Positions 8,217 through 17,466 of a DNA stretch of 64,000 nucleotides are shown here, one piece after another. Numbering within the stretch: the first letter of the stretch is position 1; every line of letters begins with the position of its first letter. A program made the translations under genes and the position numbers. Source of the DNA: Flavobacteriaceae bacterium (GTDB lineage: Bacteria; Bacteroidota; Bacteroidia; Flavobacteriales; Flavobacteriaceae); NCBI GenBank assembly GCA_016780065.1, contig JADHML010000001.1, forward strand, positions 82,747 through 146,746, given 5' to 3'. The notes below the pieces were generated by a model that ran no database searches, had not been told where the DNA came from, and worked only from the letters and a program-made list of their open reading frames with translations.

Positions 8217-9215
8217 CTACTGTGCCAAAAAACCTTCAAGCCGGTTTACCATTTCCGTATTGCCACAATAAAATGGAACTCTTTGGTGCAATTGTTTGGG
8301 ATTGATATCTAGAATGCGTTTATATCCATTGGTGGCTTTGCCACCTGCTTGCTCTGCCAAAAAAGCGATGGGGTTACATTCATATAAGAGTCTGAGCTTT
8401 CCGTTGGGGTGATTTTTGGTCGAGGGATACAAATAAATACCCCCTTTGATTAGGTTTCGGTGAAAATCTGAAATCAACGAACCTATGTATCTAGATGTAT
8501 AGGGTCTGTTGACCCCACTTGCTTGGCAGTATTTTATGTACAATTTAACACCCTCTGGAAAATGAAAATAGTTCCCTTCATTGATCGAATAAATAGATCC
8601 TGATTTTGGGAATTTCATGTCTGGATGTGATAAATAAAACGTTCCCAAAGCTGGGTTGAGTGTAAACCCATGCACCCCTTTTCCGGTAGTATATACCAAC
8701 ATGGTAGATGTGCCATACACAACATAGCCAGCGGCTACTTGAGCGTGTCCTTTTTGCAAAAAATCTTCCATTTGAGCTGGAGCGCCCAACTTGGAAACTC
8801 TTCTGTAAATAGAAAAAATAGTTCCTACTGAAACATTGACATCGATATTGGAAGATCCATCTAAAGGATCTATCAAAACGATGTATTTGTTGTTATTGGC
8901 TTTACTGTCTATGTCAAAGTTTATAAAATCATCTTCTTCTTCAGAAGCCAATCCACAGATGATTTCACGGTTTTGCAAGGCTTTGATAAATACTCGGTTG
9001 GCCAGTACATCTAGTTTTTGTTGGTCTTCGCCATGAGCATTGGTTTCGCCATGTGCGCCAACAATGTCAACCAACCCAGCTTTGTTGACTTCGTGGTTAA
9101 CAGTTTTAGAAGCCAGTCGAATGGCATTGATTAGGCTAGAAAGCTCACCCGATGAGTAGGGGAAATGCTCTTGATTTTGAATGATAAATTCGCCGAGTGT
9201 AAGGTTTGTAGGCAT
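8217..9215 (-). CDS. fbp: Class 1 fructose-1,6-bisphosphatase
   Basis: The 332-residue protein has the class 1 FBPase metal-site sequences: [10 protein letters not shown] near 95, [23 protein letters not shown] near 118, and the substrate-site [21 protein letters not shown] near 275. It hydrolyses fructose 1,6-bisphosphate to fructose 6-phosphate in gluconeogenesis. It lies on the minus strand between tRNA-Phe and the arsenosugar operon, 62 nt from that operon and separated from it by the TACATTTG promoter, so it is probably a separate unit. The length is normal and the signatures are complete. Confidence 0.95.
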   Translation of the reverse strand: MPTNLTLGEFIIQNQEHFPYSSGELSSLINAIRLASKTVNHEVNKAGLVDIVGAHGETNAHGEDQQKLDVLANRVFIKALQNREIICGLASEEEDDFINFDIDSKANNNKYIVLIDPLDGSSNIDVNVSVGTIFSIYRRVSKLGAPAQMEDFLQKGHAQVAAGYVVYGTSTMLVYTTGKGVHGFTLNPALGTFYLSHPDMKFPKSGSIYSINEGNYFHFPEGVKLYIKYCQASGVNRPYTSRYIGSLISDFHRNLIKGGIYLYPSTKNHPNGKLRLLYECNPIAFLAEQAGGKATNGYKRILDINPKQLHQRVPFYCGNTEMVNRLEGFLAQ

Positions 9216-9246
9216 GAGTTTGGGGCTTTATATGCTCTAAAATACA

Positions 9247-9276
9247 AAAAAGCCCGCACTTTCGTTTGGGCTTTTT
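9247..9276. terminator. Bidirectional terminator downstream of tRNA-Phe
   Basis: A perfect 9-bp stem, AAAAAGCCC (9247-9255) with GGGCTTTTT (9268-9276), encloses a 12-nt loop. It ends in T-runs on both strands and lies just after the tRNA-Phe 3' end on the minus strand, before fbp. Confidence 0.8.
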
Positions 9277-9280
9277 GAGG

Positions 9281-9353
9281 TGGTACCTCCAGGAATCGAA
9301 CCAGGGACACAAGGATTTTCAGTCCTTTGCTCTACCAACTGAGCTAAGGTACC
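9281..9353 (-). tRNA. tRNA-Phe (GAA)
   Basis: On the minus strand a 73-nt cloverleaf starts GGTACCT and ends AGGTACC plus the discriminator A. The D-arm contains AGCTCAGTTGGTAGAGC, the anticodon loop reads CTGAAAA (anticodon GAA) and the T-arm has GGTTCGATTCC. CCA is not encoded. A strong TTTG-N19-TATATTTG promoter lies directly upstream. Confidence 0.97.
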
Positions 9354-9370
9354 ATGCGATTACGCAGCTG

Positions 9371-9401
9371 CAAATATAAACTCTTTGTAAAAATGGGCAA
9401 A
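9371..9401 (-). promoter_or_regulatory. Promoter of tRNA-Phe
   Basis: Reading the minus strand, TTTG (9401-9398), a 19-nt spacer and TATATTTG (9378-9371) form a perfect Bacteroidota-type promoter, 18 nt before the tRNA 5' end. Confidence 0.75.
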
Positions 9402-9448
9402 GGTCTTTATAAATTTAAACTAAATTTGTAAAACTTGATTTATTGTAA

Positions 9449-10174
9449 GTGAACTTAACTGTTGATATAGGCAATACAACCATCAAACTCGTAGTTTTTG
9501 ATTCTTCGAAAGTTGTGATCCGTTATGTCATAGCCCATGATGATGTCTTTGACATGCAGGCTTTGATTAATACATACTCCATTAAGAATAGCATTGTATC
9601 AACAGTTACAACCTCTGAATTTCCTTGGATGTCTTCACTTACAAAAAACACCCATTGCATCCGTGTAAATCATTCTATGCGAATTCCTTTTACCTCGTCT
9701 TATTCACCATTTGAACAATTGGGCTTAGATCGTGTGGTTGGTCTGTCAGCAGCGATAAATATGTTTCCTGAAGAAGATGTTTTAGTCATCGACGCTGGCA
9801 CTTGCATTACATATGACTTAATAAATGCTCAATCACATCATTTAGGGGGTTCCATCAGTCCTGGGCTTGGAATGCGTTACCGCGCTATGCATGAATTTAC
9901 AGATGCTCTGCCGAAGTTAGATTTCAATAGCTCAAGCACTTTCCCGCCAGTCAATACCCAAGATGCTATTCATCATGGTGTTTTAGATGGTACATGTGCT
10001 GAGATAAATGCTTTTATTGCTCAGTATACCCAAAACACCCCAAAATTTAAGGTAATTTTAACAGGGGGAGACGCAAACTTTTTGGCTGAACGCCTAAAAA
10101 ATGGCATCTTTGCCCACGTTGATTTTTTGGCCTACGGCCTCAACTCCCTACTCGAACTCAATTTAATTGAATGA
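9449..10174 (+). CDS. coaX: Type III pantothenate kinase
   Basis: The 241-residue protein starts at a GTG and carries the ASKHA-fold phosphate motif VDIGNTTIKLVVFD at residues 5-18. It also has GLDRVVGLSAA near 91 and VIDAGTCITYDLI near 112, followed by GGSISPGLGMR. These are the signatures of CoaX, which phosphorylates pantothenate in the first step of CoA synthesis. A TAAATTTG box (9421-9428) lies 20 nt upstream and probably starts the coaX operon. Its stop overlaps the next gene by 4 nt. The length is typical for flavobacterial CoaX. Confidence 0.95.
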   Translation: MNLTVDIGNTTIKLVVFDSSKVVIRYVIAHDDVFDMQALINTYSIKNSIVSTVTTSEFPWMSSLTKNTHCIRVNHSMRIPFTSSYSPFEQLGLDRVVGLSAAINMFPEEDVLVIDAGTCITYDLINAQSHHLGGSISPGLGMRYRAMHEFTDALPKLDFNSSSTFPPVNTQDAIHHGVLDGTCAEINAFIAQYTQNTPKFKVILTGGDANFLAERLKNGIFAHVDFLAYGLNSLLELNLIE

Positions 10175-11421
10175 TTCGTAACATACTATTCTATTTGCTG
10201 TTGATTTCTACAGCAGTGCATGCTCAAAAAGGAACCTTATCTCCGTATTCTTTTTACGGGACTGGAGAAACCCTTTTTCGTGGATCGGCTGAACAGCGCA
10301 TGATGGGTGGTTTTGTCAGTTATGCGGATAGTATCAGTCATAGCATTTCATCTCCTGCAAGTTTAGCCAATCTAAAAATGGTGAACTATTCTATAGGAGC
10401 CAACCATCGAAATACCAAATTTGACTCACAAGGAAATGCTATCAGCAACACCACGGCTGGTATAGACTATTTAGCTGTTGCGGTTCCTACCAAACATTTT
10501 GGTTTTGCTTTTGGATTGATGCCCCAAAGTGCCGTTGGGTACCGTTTACGCAATGTTGACGACCCTGAAGAGATCAGCTTTGGCGATCAGTATGAAGGAT
10601 CTGGTGGGATAAATCAGGTTTTTTTGTCTTTCGGTTTTTCTCCGATTAAAAATTTATCACTTGGTTTCGCCTTTCACTACAACTTTGGGCAGGTACAACG
10701 CAGTCATGTACGCTTTGACCAAGATATTGATTTATCTACACAATTATTTGATGAGTCTTTGGTACGCGGTGTTGAGTGGAATATCTCTGCTGCCTATAAG
10801 CAGGATTGGAACAGCAAATTGTATTCCCAATTCCACGTTTCGTACCGTCCCGAAGTAGCTTTACAGTCCGAGAACAATCGCTCCATTACAACTTTTAACA
10901 GCCTAATTGGGAGTGTGAATGACGCACAAGAAATTGACTTAACAGCCCTTGGACTAGATGTTACTGATATTGAATTACCTTCAACTTACACCATTGGTTT
11001 GGGATTGGGTGAAAATCAAAAATGGTATGCAGGTGTTCAATGGATTCAATCAGGATCTGGAGTTAACAATTCTTACTTAAGTTTTGATAACGCCAGTTAT
11101 GAATCATCCAAACAGTTATCTGTGGGAGGTTTTTTCATTCCCGAATATGATTCGTTTAGCAGTTATTGGAAAAGGATCATTTATCGCGTAGGTGTACGTA
11201 CGGGTCAGACAGGTTTGCGTGTAAACGGTACTTCGATTGATGATTTTGGCATAAACTTTGGACTAGGATTGCCAATTGCAGGTCTGTCGACCGCAAATAT
11301 TGGAGTTGAATTGGGGAAAATGGGGGCGACAGTAAACAATCTTGCAGAAGAAAATTATGTAACCATTCGAATCGGTTTTTCATTAAACGATTTATGGTTT
11401 ATCAAACGTCAATATGATTAA
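10171..11421 (+). CDS. Outer-membrane beta-barrel protein, FadL-like/hypothetical
   Basis: This 416-residue protein has a clear signal peptide (MIRNILFYLLLISTAVHAQ) and then the GTLSPYSFYGTGE motif found in a conserved Bacteroidota outer-membrane family. Alternating strands rich in Gly, aromatic and polar residues continue to a C-terminal IRIGFSLNDLWFIKRQYD. The pattern fits a beta-barrel. It overlaps coaX by 4 nt (ATGA), so the two are co-translated. The gene is conserved in this position in many flavobacteria, but I know of no experimental function. Transport or envelope assembly is a guess. Confidence 0.7.
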   Translation: MIRNILFYLLLISTAVHAQKGTLSPYSFYGTGETLFRGSAEQRMMGGFVSYADSISHSISSPASLANLKMVNYSIGANHRNTKFDSQGNAISNTTAGIDYLAVAVPTKHFGFAFGLMPQSAVGYRLRNVDDPEEISFGDQYEGSGGINQVFLSFGFSPIKNLSLGFAFHYNFGQVQRSHVRFDQDIDLSTQLFDESLVRGVEWNISAAYKQDWNSKLYSQFHVSYRPEVALQSENNRSITTFNSLIGSVNDAQEIDLTALGLDVTDIELPSTYTIGLGLGENQKWYAGVQWIQSGSGVNNSYLSFDNASYESSKQLSVGGFFIPEYDSFSSYWKRIIYRVGVRTGQTGLRVNGTSIDDFGINFGLGLPIAGLSTANIGVELGKMGATVNNLAEENYVTIRIGFSLNDLWFIKRQYD

Positions 11422-11496
11422 GAACGAAATTAATTATATTCAAAGTTGAGGTTTTTTTACAGATAATTATATCTGACAAACAGTAAATTTAAGTAC

Positions 11497-12882
11497 ATGA
11501 AAAGGAACTTTATTTTTTCAATAATTATTACGGGGTTTTCTCTATGCAATGTTTTTGCACAGAGCGCTGCAGATTGCCCTGCCAATTTGAGCATATTTGC
11601 TGAATATGCAAAAGTTAAAAACTATGATGCAGCCTACACGCCTTGGATGGAAGTTCGTACACTGTGCCCCGAATTAAATTCGGCCACATTTGCCTATGGT
11701 GAACGAATCTTAGTGCATAAAATCAAAAATGCTGAGGATAAAACTTCGTACTCCAATGATTTAATCAAGCTTTATGATGAGTGGCTAACTTATTTCCCAA
11801 CTGATCCTAGAGGTAAGAGCCAGGTAGGGAAAATCTTGGCGTCTAAAGCCCAAGCCATGCTTGATTACAACTTAGCACCCAAAACAGAGATCTATAAAGT
11901 TTTTGATACTGCTTACAATGAAGATCCTGAAAGCTTTACCAATCCTAAGGGTTTGTATAGCTACTTCAAAACTTTGTATGAAAATTACAAAGCCGGAGAT
12001 CCTTCAGTAACCATGGCAGTTTTGTTTTCTAAATACGAAGATGTTTCTGAAAAGTTTGCATATGAAAACACCAAATTGTCTAAAATACTGGATGTAATTA
12101 TCAAAAAAGAGGATGCAGGCCAGCCCTTAACCTCAAGGGATAAAAGAAACAAACGTATGTCCGAGATCAACTCGCGCGCAAACACCACTTTTGCCAACAA
12201 TCTAGATGCTATAATAGCTCAAGAATCTTCGTGTGAGAACCTGATACCCTTGTACAAAAGTAATCTTGACGCCAATCGTGGAGATGAAAAATGGCTTAAG
12301 CGTGCTGCCAGTAGGATGGACGCTAAAGAATGCTCCGATGATCCTTTATTTGTCGAGCTAGTTGAAGCATTACATAGCTTAAAACCCTCAGCAGATTCTG
12401 CTTATTACCTTGGGATTCTTAAAGACAAAGCAGGTGATAGTCAGTCTGCACTAGAATTTTATGAAGAATCACTTTCTTTAGAAAACGATCCATATCGTAA
12501 AGCAACCATTTACTACAAGATTGCAGTCAAGTTTAAGAACAAAGGGCAAAAAAGTCAATCAAGAACTTATGCAAAACGAGCATTAAGTAACCAGCCTTCA
12601 ATGGGGAAGGCACATCTTTTGATAGCTAGCTTATATGCTGACAGCGCCAACGAATGCGGAAACACTCAATTTGAGAAAAGGGCTGTGTACTGGTTGGCTG
12701 CTCAGACCGTTCGAAGAGCGGCTTCTGTAGACCCATCACTTAAGTCTACGGCTCAAAAATTAGAAGCTAGCTATAATGGACGAGCACCAAGTAAGACCGA
12801 TATTTTCACGGAAGGAAAATCTGGAGAAGAAGTTGTTTTTAACTGTTGGATTCGCTCAAAAGTAAAGGTACCTAACCTATAA
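11497..12882 (+). CDS. Exported tetratricopeptide-repeat protein
   Basis: The 461-residue product begins with a signal peptide (MKRNFIFSIIITGFSLCNVFAQ). Its helical repeats include AYYLGILKDKAGDSQSALEF and ATIYYKIAVKFKNKGQKS, which fit TPR helix pairs around residues 305-375. The C-terminus contains IFTEGKSGEEVVFNCWI, a motif I associate with a conserved flavobacterial family. TPR proteins act as protein-binding scaffolds. It lies 75 nt after the outer-membrane protein gene and 6 nt before lptC, in the envelope-biogenesis block. A role with lipopolysaccharide or outer-membrane assembly is suggested by its neighbours only. Confidence 0.75.
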   Translation: MKRNFIFSIIITGFSLCNVFAQSAADCPANLSIFAEYAKVKNYDAAYTPWMEVRTLCPELNSATFAYGERILVHKIKNAEDKTSYSNDLIKLYDEWLTYFPTDPRGKSQVGKILASKAQAMLDYNLAPKTEIYKVFDTAYNEDPESFTNPKGLYSYFKTLYENYKAGDPSVTMAVLFSKYEDVSEKFAYENTKLSKILDVIIKKEDAGQPLTSRDKRNKRMSEINSRANTTFANNLDAIIAQESSCENLIPLYKSNLDANRGDEKWLKRAASRMDAKECSDDPLFVELVEALHSLKPSADSAYYLGILKDKAGDSQSALEFYEESLSLENDPYRKATIYYKIAVKFKNKGQKSQSRTYAKRALSNQPSMGKAHLLIASLYADSANECGNTQFEKRAVYWLAAQTVRRAASVDPSLKSTAQKLEASYNGRAPSKTDIFTEGKSGEEVVFNCWIRSKVKVPNL

Positions 12883-12888
12883 AATTCA

Positions 12889-13431
12889 GTGCGTCGATTG
12901 ATTTATTTTTGTGTAGTATTAACTCTTTTGTCAGGGTGTACAGACAATCTATCTGCTATCAAAGAAATCAATCGTTTTGATCAATCCCCGATAGGAATTA
13001 CTGAAAATTTATATTTGATTTATTCTGACTCAGCCTTTGTTGAGGCAATTCTTGAGGCTGAAAAAAATATAGATTTCACGAATCAAAAATTCCCTTATTC
13101 TGAATTTCCTGAAGGACTGGAGGTTACTTTGTTTGATAGAAAAGGAAATCAAACACATGTACATGCTGATTATGGTATATACTACCCAAAAACTGAGATT
13201 ATCGACCTTCAAGGAAATGTAATCATATCAGATTCTACCGGCGTACAACTCAACACACATCAACTTTATTGGGATGCGGGGCAAGAATGGTTATTTACCG
13301 AAAAAAACTTTACTTTTACAAGTGAAGACTATGATATAAAAGCAACCCAGCTAGACGCCAATCGCTCTTTTACTAAATTAGTGACTGGAGTCTTGCGAGG
13401 GACCGTTCAAGTTCAAGAAGATCAATTATAA
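12889..13431 (+). CDS. lptC: LPS export lipoprotein LptC
   Basis: The GTG-started 180-residue protein has a lipoprotein signal (IYFCVVLTLLSGCTDN; Cys at the lipobox). Its LptC/OstA-like beta-jellyroll repeats include GLEVTLFDRKGNQTHVHADYG, IIDLQGNVIISDSTGVQLNT and LDANRSFTKLVTGVLRG. LptC bridges the LptB2FG transporter to LptA in lipopolysaccharide export. It lies 6 nt after the TPR gene and 3 nt before a small membrane protein gene, so they share an operon. In Proteobacteria LptC is held by a transmembrane helix; in this lineage a lipoprotein anchor is usual. Confidence 0.85.
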   Translation: MRRLIYFCVVLTLLSGCTDNLSAIKEINRFDQSPIGITENLYLIYSDSAFVEAILEAEKNIDFTNQKFPYSEFPEGLEVTLFDRKGNQTHVHADYGIYYPKTEIIDLQGNVIISDSTGVQLNTHQLYWDAGQEWLFTEKNFTFTSEDYDIKATQLDANRSFTKLVTGVLRGTVQVQEDQL

Positions 13432-13434
13432 ATT

Positions 13435-13635
13435 ATGCGACAATTTTTTAGAATTTCAGAATTTATTTATTTGGCATGTGGGTTTTTGTTTACCTATAGA
13501 GTTTTGATAAATATCAATGAGGTGAACAACCAACTCTACATTTACATACTTTTTGCAGCCCTTTCTTTTGGGATGTATTTTTTTAGACGTCGATTTCGCA
13601 AAAAAATAGAAGACAGGAACCAAGGAGGTTCATGA
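13435..13635 (+). CDS. Small two-helix membrane protein
   Basis: This 66-residue protein contains two hydrophobic segments (about 10-22 and 36-50) followed by a strongly basic tail FRRRFRKKIEDRN. It begins 3 nt after lptC and overlaps the CNNM-family gene by 4 nt, which argues that it is a real translated gene rather than a chance ORF. I do not recognise a named family, and the function is unknown. The conserved flavobacterial order lptC, small protein, hemolysin-like protein supports it. Confidence 0.7.
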   Translation: MRQFFRISEFIYLACGFLFTYRVLININEVNNQLYIYILFAALSFGMYFFRRRFRKKIEDRNQGGS

Positions 13636-14900
13636 GTCATTCCCCAATAGTTATACTGGTTTGCTTATTGCTCTCTGCCTTTTTTTCAGGTATGGAGATT
13701 GCATTTGTTTCCTCGAATCGCATTCGCCTGGCAATCCAAAAAAAACAAGGAGGATTGATGGCTATTGCACTTAGTAAACTAACTGATAACCCTTCTAAAT
13801 TTATCGCCACAGCGTTGGTGGGAAATAACGTTGCCCTTGTTGTGTATGGGATTTTTATGGGGCAATACATCATTCATTTGGCCCATCCAAACCTAGTTCA
13901 TGTTGCTGAGTTGCCACTATCTGTTATTTTAGAACAAATCTTGATTTCTACCGCTGTTATTTTGATAACAGCTGAATTTATGCCCAGAGTTGTTTTTAAG
14001 ATTTATGCCAACTCATTATTACAGTTTTTTGCCATTCCTGCTATTTTGTTTTATCACATTCTAAGTCCGCTTACCAACGGATTCTTATGGTTTTCAAATA
14101 CGTTGCTTCATAAACTTTTTAAGGTTGGAGAAGATCAAAATTCGACTGCTTTCACACGAGTTGAGCTTGAAGAATATGTCAGCGAACATGTAGGTTCTGC
14201 TCAAGAAGAGGAATTGGAAAATGAAATTCAAATATTTCATAATGCATTAGCTTTTACTGACAGAAAAGCCCGAGAGGTTATGGTGCCAAGAGCCGAAATC
14301 ACGGCTGTCGATAGATATATGCCTATTGAACAACTTACAGACTTATTTTCAAAAACTGGCTATTCTAAAATACTGGTTTTTAATAGTGGCGTGGATCACA
14401 TTGTGGGTTATGTACACGCTTTCGACCTATTTAAAAAACCCAAAACTACTCGATCTATTATTCACCCTGTAGAATTTGTGCCAGAGTCTATGTATATCAA
14501 AGACGTCTTAAATGCGCTTATAAAAAAACGCAAAAGCATGGCGGTTGTTTTAGATGAGTATGGTGGCACAGCAGGCATGATGACTATTGAAGATATTGTA
14601 GAAGAGTTGTTTGGAGAGATTGAAGACGAGTACGATCAAATCGACTTGATTGAGCATCAACAGGATGATGGGACTTTCGTTTTTTCTGCTCGTTTGGAAA
14701 TCGATTATCTGAATGAAACATATGACTTGTATTTTCAGACAAGTGATCAATATGAAACTCTCGGAGGCTATATAGTACATCACACGGAAAATGTTCCAGA
14801 AAAAGGAGCAACCTTCGTTATTGAGCAGTGTGATTTTGAAATTGAAGAAGTATCCAACACAAAGATAGAGTTGGTCAGGGTCAAACCACAAAATGCTTGA
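13632..14900 (+). CDS. CNNM/CorC-type membrane protein with CBS and CorC domains (hemolysin family)
   Basis: At 422 residues it has the standard layout. An N-terminal DUF21/CNNM membrane domain (about 1-170) contains SAFFSGMEIAFVSSN. Two CBS domains follow (about 205-330) with REVMVPRAEITAVDR and the CBS-loop VVLDEYGGTAGMMTIEDIVEELFGEIEDEYD. A CorC_HlyC domain lies at the C-terminus. The family is linked to divalent cation (Mg2+/Co2+) homeostasis. GldE belongs to the same superfamily, but that gene normally sits beside gldD, mutY and ssb, so I do not use that name. It overlaps the preceding small gene and ends 65 nt before ppiD. Confidence 0.88.
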   Translation: MSHSPIVILVCLLLSAFFSGMEIAFVSSNRIRLAIQKKQGGLMAIALSKLTDNPSKFIATALVGNNVALVVYGIFMGQYIIHLAHPNLVHVAELPLSVILEQILISTAVILITAEFMPRVVFKIYANSLLQFFAIPAILFYHILSPLTNGFLWFSNTLLHKLFKVGEDQNSTAFTRVELEEYVSEHVGSAQEEELENEIQIFHNALAFTDRKAREVMVPRAEITAVDRYMPIEQLTDLFSKTGYSKILVFNSGVDHIVGYVHAFDLFKKPKTTRSIIHPVEFVPESMYIKDVLNALIKKRKSMAVVLDEYGGTAGMMTIEDIVEELFGEIEDEYDQIDLIEHQQDDGTFVFSARLEIDYLNETYDLYFQTSDQYETLGGYIVHHTENVPEKGATFVIEQCDFEIEEVSNTKIELVRVKPQNA

Positions 14901-14965
14901 CAAAAAAACAGGTTTTATTTAACCTAAAGAAATTGTATTTTCGCCTACTATCAAAAAAATAAATT

Positions 14966-17068
14966 ATGGCCATTCTAGGCAAAATAAGAGAACGATCGAT
15001 TTTTTTAATACTTGTAATAGGTATGGCATTGTTTGCCTTTGTCATTTCTGGTGTATTTGACGGAGCTGGTTCTATTTCTCAAGACCCCCTTGCTAAAGTA
15101 GGAGATGAGGAGATTTCATTAGAGCAGTTTAGTCCACGTGTCGATTTTGTAGAACGAAACTACGGCATGACGACCCTTCAAGCAGTTAATTTTGTTTGGG
15201 ATCAAGTAGTCAATGAAACAGCCTTCAAGCAACAACTAGAAGATCTAGGTCTAAATGTCGGTCGAGACCACGTAGCAGATTTTGTCTCTACCGACCCAAG
15301 CTTTATGCAAGACTCACGTTTTCAAAATGCCATAGGCCAGTTTGATTTAAACGCATTTTCAGACTTTGTTTCTGATTTAAGAGCAAATAACCCATCGGGT
15401 TATGCACAGTGGCAACAGCAAGAATCATCTATTATGGACAACTTGCGTCAACGTCAATATTCGAATATGGCTCGCTTAGGAATCCATTACACCCAGTTTG
15501 AAGGCGCACAAGCTCATGCTCTTGAAAACGATAAAATCAACATTGAGTATATAAAAATTCCTTACACAGCGATTGCAGACAGCTTGTTTACTGTAACCGA
15601 TTCGGAAATAAAAATATATATATCTCAAAACGAGGACACTTACCAGCGAGATGCTTCTAGAAACATTGAGTATGTTGTTTTTGAAGAGAAAGCATCTGTT
15701 GAGGATAATTTAGAACTTGAAGCCAGTTTAAAAGTGCTTCTAGCGCCTCAAACCGTTTTTAATGAAGTCACTCAGCGAGAGGAAGTGATTCCTTCGTTCT
15801 CTGAAACCAACGATATTTCGGATTTTGTATCTGAGTATTCAGATGTTCCATATGACGGTCAGTACCAAACAAAGGCTCAGTTGGGAACATATGCTAATAC
15901 ACTTTTTGAGTTGAAAGAAGGCGCTGTATTTGGACCATATAAAGATGGAGATTATTTCAAAATATCTAGATTGATGGATTTTGACAAAGGCGGATCTGTA
16001 AAAGCCCGTCACATTCTTATTTCTTATCAAGGTTCTCAAAATGCTGGAAATGAAATCAGCCGCACAAAAGACGAAGCTCGAAAAGAAGCATACCGAGTTT
16101 TAAGATTGGTCCGTCGTTCTGGATCCGATTTTTCTGAACTAGCCCGAACTTATTCTGATGGACCGTCAAAGAATCGAGGAGGAGAATTAGGTTTCTTCAA
16201 ACGTGGAGCTATGGTTGAGGCTTTCAATGACTTTGTTTTTAGCAAGGCTGTTGGATCATTGGGGGTTGTCGAAACTGAATTTGGTTTTCATGTAATTGAG
16301 GTTCAAGATAAAGAAGATGTTGTTTTGTTGGCTAGTGTTGCTAAAAAGATTGTTCCTTCTGAAGCAACTAGCAATCAGGTTTTTCGTTCAGCTACTCAAT
16401 TTGAGCTTAACAGTGGGGAAGATGGATTTTCATCTGCTTCTCAGGCTGAAAACTATGAGATTAAGACAGCTTCAAAGCTCAAAGAGTTAGATGAAAACAT
16501 TCCAGGACTGGGTGCCGAGCGCAATATTGTGAGATGGGCATACAGCGAATACACCTCAATAGGTTCTGTCAAACGATTCAATAAGCAGGGGGGTGGTTAT
16601 GTAGTAGCAAGGCTTTTAGAGTCTATTGATGAGGGTCTGGCCAGCATTGAGGAAGTACGTTCTCAAATTTCTACGATCTTACTTAAACAAAAGAAGTTCG
16701 ATTATCTACAAAAAAAACACGCTGGAACAAACGATTTGAACAGTTTGGCCAGTACTTATAATGTGACAGTCAATACTTCTTCTGCAATAAACGCTGCTGC
16801 TGGAACCATTGCGGGAGCAGGAACAGAACCCGGAGTTGTAGGAGCAAGTTTTGGGTTAGAAATAGGTGAAACGTCTACCTTAATTGAAGGTAAACAAGGT
16901 GCTTTTTTGGTAAAGTTGAAAGACTTACAAAAAGCTACTCCTTTGGTTTCTTATCAGGGTTATAATGACACTTCCTTGTCATTCATTCTTCCAACCTTGA
17001 CTTCTAAATTACAAGAAGTCGTACAGTCAAACTATGAGTTGGTGGATAACCGAAGTGAATATTACTAG
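14966..17068 (+). CDS. ppiD: Periplasmic peptidyl-prolyl isomerase PpiD-like
   Basis: The 700-residue protein has an N-terminal membrane anchor (FLILVIGMALFAFVISGVF, residues 13-31) and a SurA_N-like chaperone region. The parvulin domain runs from about 340 to 450 (VKARHILISYQG, then GGELGFFKRGAMVEAFNDF and VVETEFGFHVIEV), and a long C-terminal arm follows. PpiD helps fold outer-membrane and secreted proteins at the periplasmic face. A weak TATTTTCG box precedes it. It is the last gene of the coaX-to-ppiD block and directly precedes the Cas9 islet, which suggests that the islet was inserted behind it. Confidence 0.9.
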   Translation: MAILGKIRERSIFLILVIGMALFAFVISGVFDGAGSISQDPLAKVGDEEISLEQFSPRVDFVERNYGMTTLQAVNFVWDQVVNETAFKQQLEDLGLNVGRDHVADFVSTDPSFMQDSRFQNAIGQFDLNAFSDFVSDLRANNPSGYAQWQQQESSIMDNLRQRQYSNMARLGIHYTQFEGAQAHALENDKINIEYIKIPYTAIADSLFTVTDSEIKIYISQNEDTYQRDASRNIEYVVFEEKASVEDNLELEASLKVLLAPQTVFNEVTQREEVIPSFSETNDISDFVSEYSDVPYDGQYQTKAQLGTYANTLFELKEGAVFGPYKDGDYFKISRLMDFDKGGSVKARHILISYQGSQNAGNEISRTKDEARKEAYRVLRLVRRSGSDFSELARTYSDGPSKNRGGELGFFKRGAMVEAFNDFVFSKAVGSLGVVETEFGFHVIEVQDKEDVVLLASVAKKIVPSEATSNQVFRSATQFELNSGEDGFSSASQAENYEIKTASKLKELDENIPGLGAERNIVRWAYSEYTSIGSVKRFNKQGGGYVVARLLESIDEGLASIEEVRSQISTILLKQKKFDYLQKKHAGTNDLNSLASTYNVTVNTSSAINAAAGTIAGAGTEPGVVGASFGLEIGETSTLIEGKQGAFLVKLKDLQKATPLVSYQGYNDTSLSFILPTLTSKLQEVVQSNYELVDNRSEYY

Positions 17069-17237
17069 AAAATCAGTTTTTTCCTACATTCAAGTAGTAT
17101 TTATTGTACGTAAAAAAACAATCACTTTTGACACTTTTATGAATGTGTAAGGCTGTTTAATTCCAAAAATTAAGGATTTTACTTGGCTGACAATAAAATT
17201 TGCTTGTCTTTTTTCACTTTTACTCCAAGAAGAAGAC

Positions 17238-17323
17238 GATGCGGAATTTATCAGTGCTTTTTCATTTAGTTTTTTCATAAGTTATAGTTTAGTTCAACAC
17301 CCCAAATTCCGCATCCCTTTTTT
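17238..17323 (+). terminator. Long inverted repeat with T-run (candidate ppiD terminator)
   Basis: GATGCGGAATTT (17238-17249) and AAATTCCGCATC (17304-17315) are perfect 12-bp complements 54 nt apart, followed by CC and T6 (17318-17323). The loop is long for an intrinsic terminator. It may end ppiD transcription or be part of a structured RNA. Confidence 0.4.
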
Positions 17324-17437
17324 GCCCTGATGACTTAACCAATTCTGGTTACTATGTTTAGAAATGAATCATTCTAGATTCTTTTAAAATTCCTCGTCGA
17401 TGGTTGGTCTCTACCGATCATCGACTTGGTTTTTTTT
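17324..17437 (+). ncRNA. Candidate structured RNA ending in a terminator
   Basis: Between ppiD and the tracrRNA-like gene three hairpins follow in order on the plus strand. The first is TAACCA-ATTC-TGGTTA and the second is GAATC-ATTCTA-GATTC. The third is a 12-13 bp stem (17396-17408 with 17413-17425, loop CTCT) followed by T8 (17430-17437). The last stem needs two G-U pairs, which form only in plus-strand RNA, so it is a strand-specific terminator. No good promoter is visible. It may be a small RNA, the ppiD 3' UTR, or another part of the Cas9 islet. Confidence 0.35.
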
Positions 17438-17466
17438 GATGTGTTGTCAGAAAATTATCGACTAGC

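Noticed and set aside
11483-11495. Possible target of putative guide 2 (AATTTAAGTA match)
   Set aside because: Only 10 nt match, the seed-proximal bases differ, and the sequence is AT-rich, so chance is likely.
13632-14900. Naming the CNNM/CorC protein GldE
   Set aside because: Same superfamily, but the gliding-motility neighbours (gldD, mutY, ssb) are absent and the lptC context fits the other paralog.
17090-17278. 62-residue minus-strand ORF between ppiD and cas9
   Set aside because: No recognisable family, signal or convincing ribosome site; AT-rich basic composition typical of chance ORFs; it overlaps one arm of the long inverted repeat.
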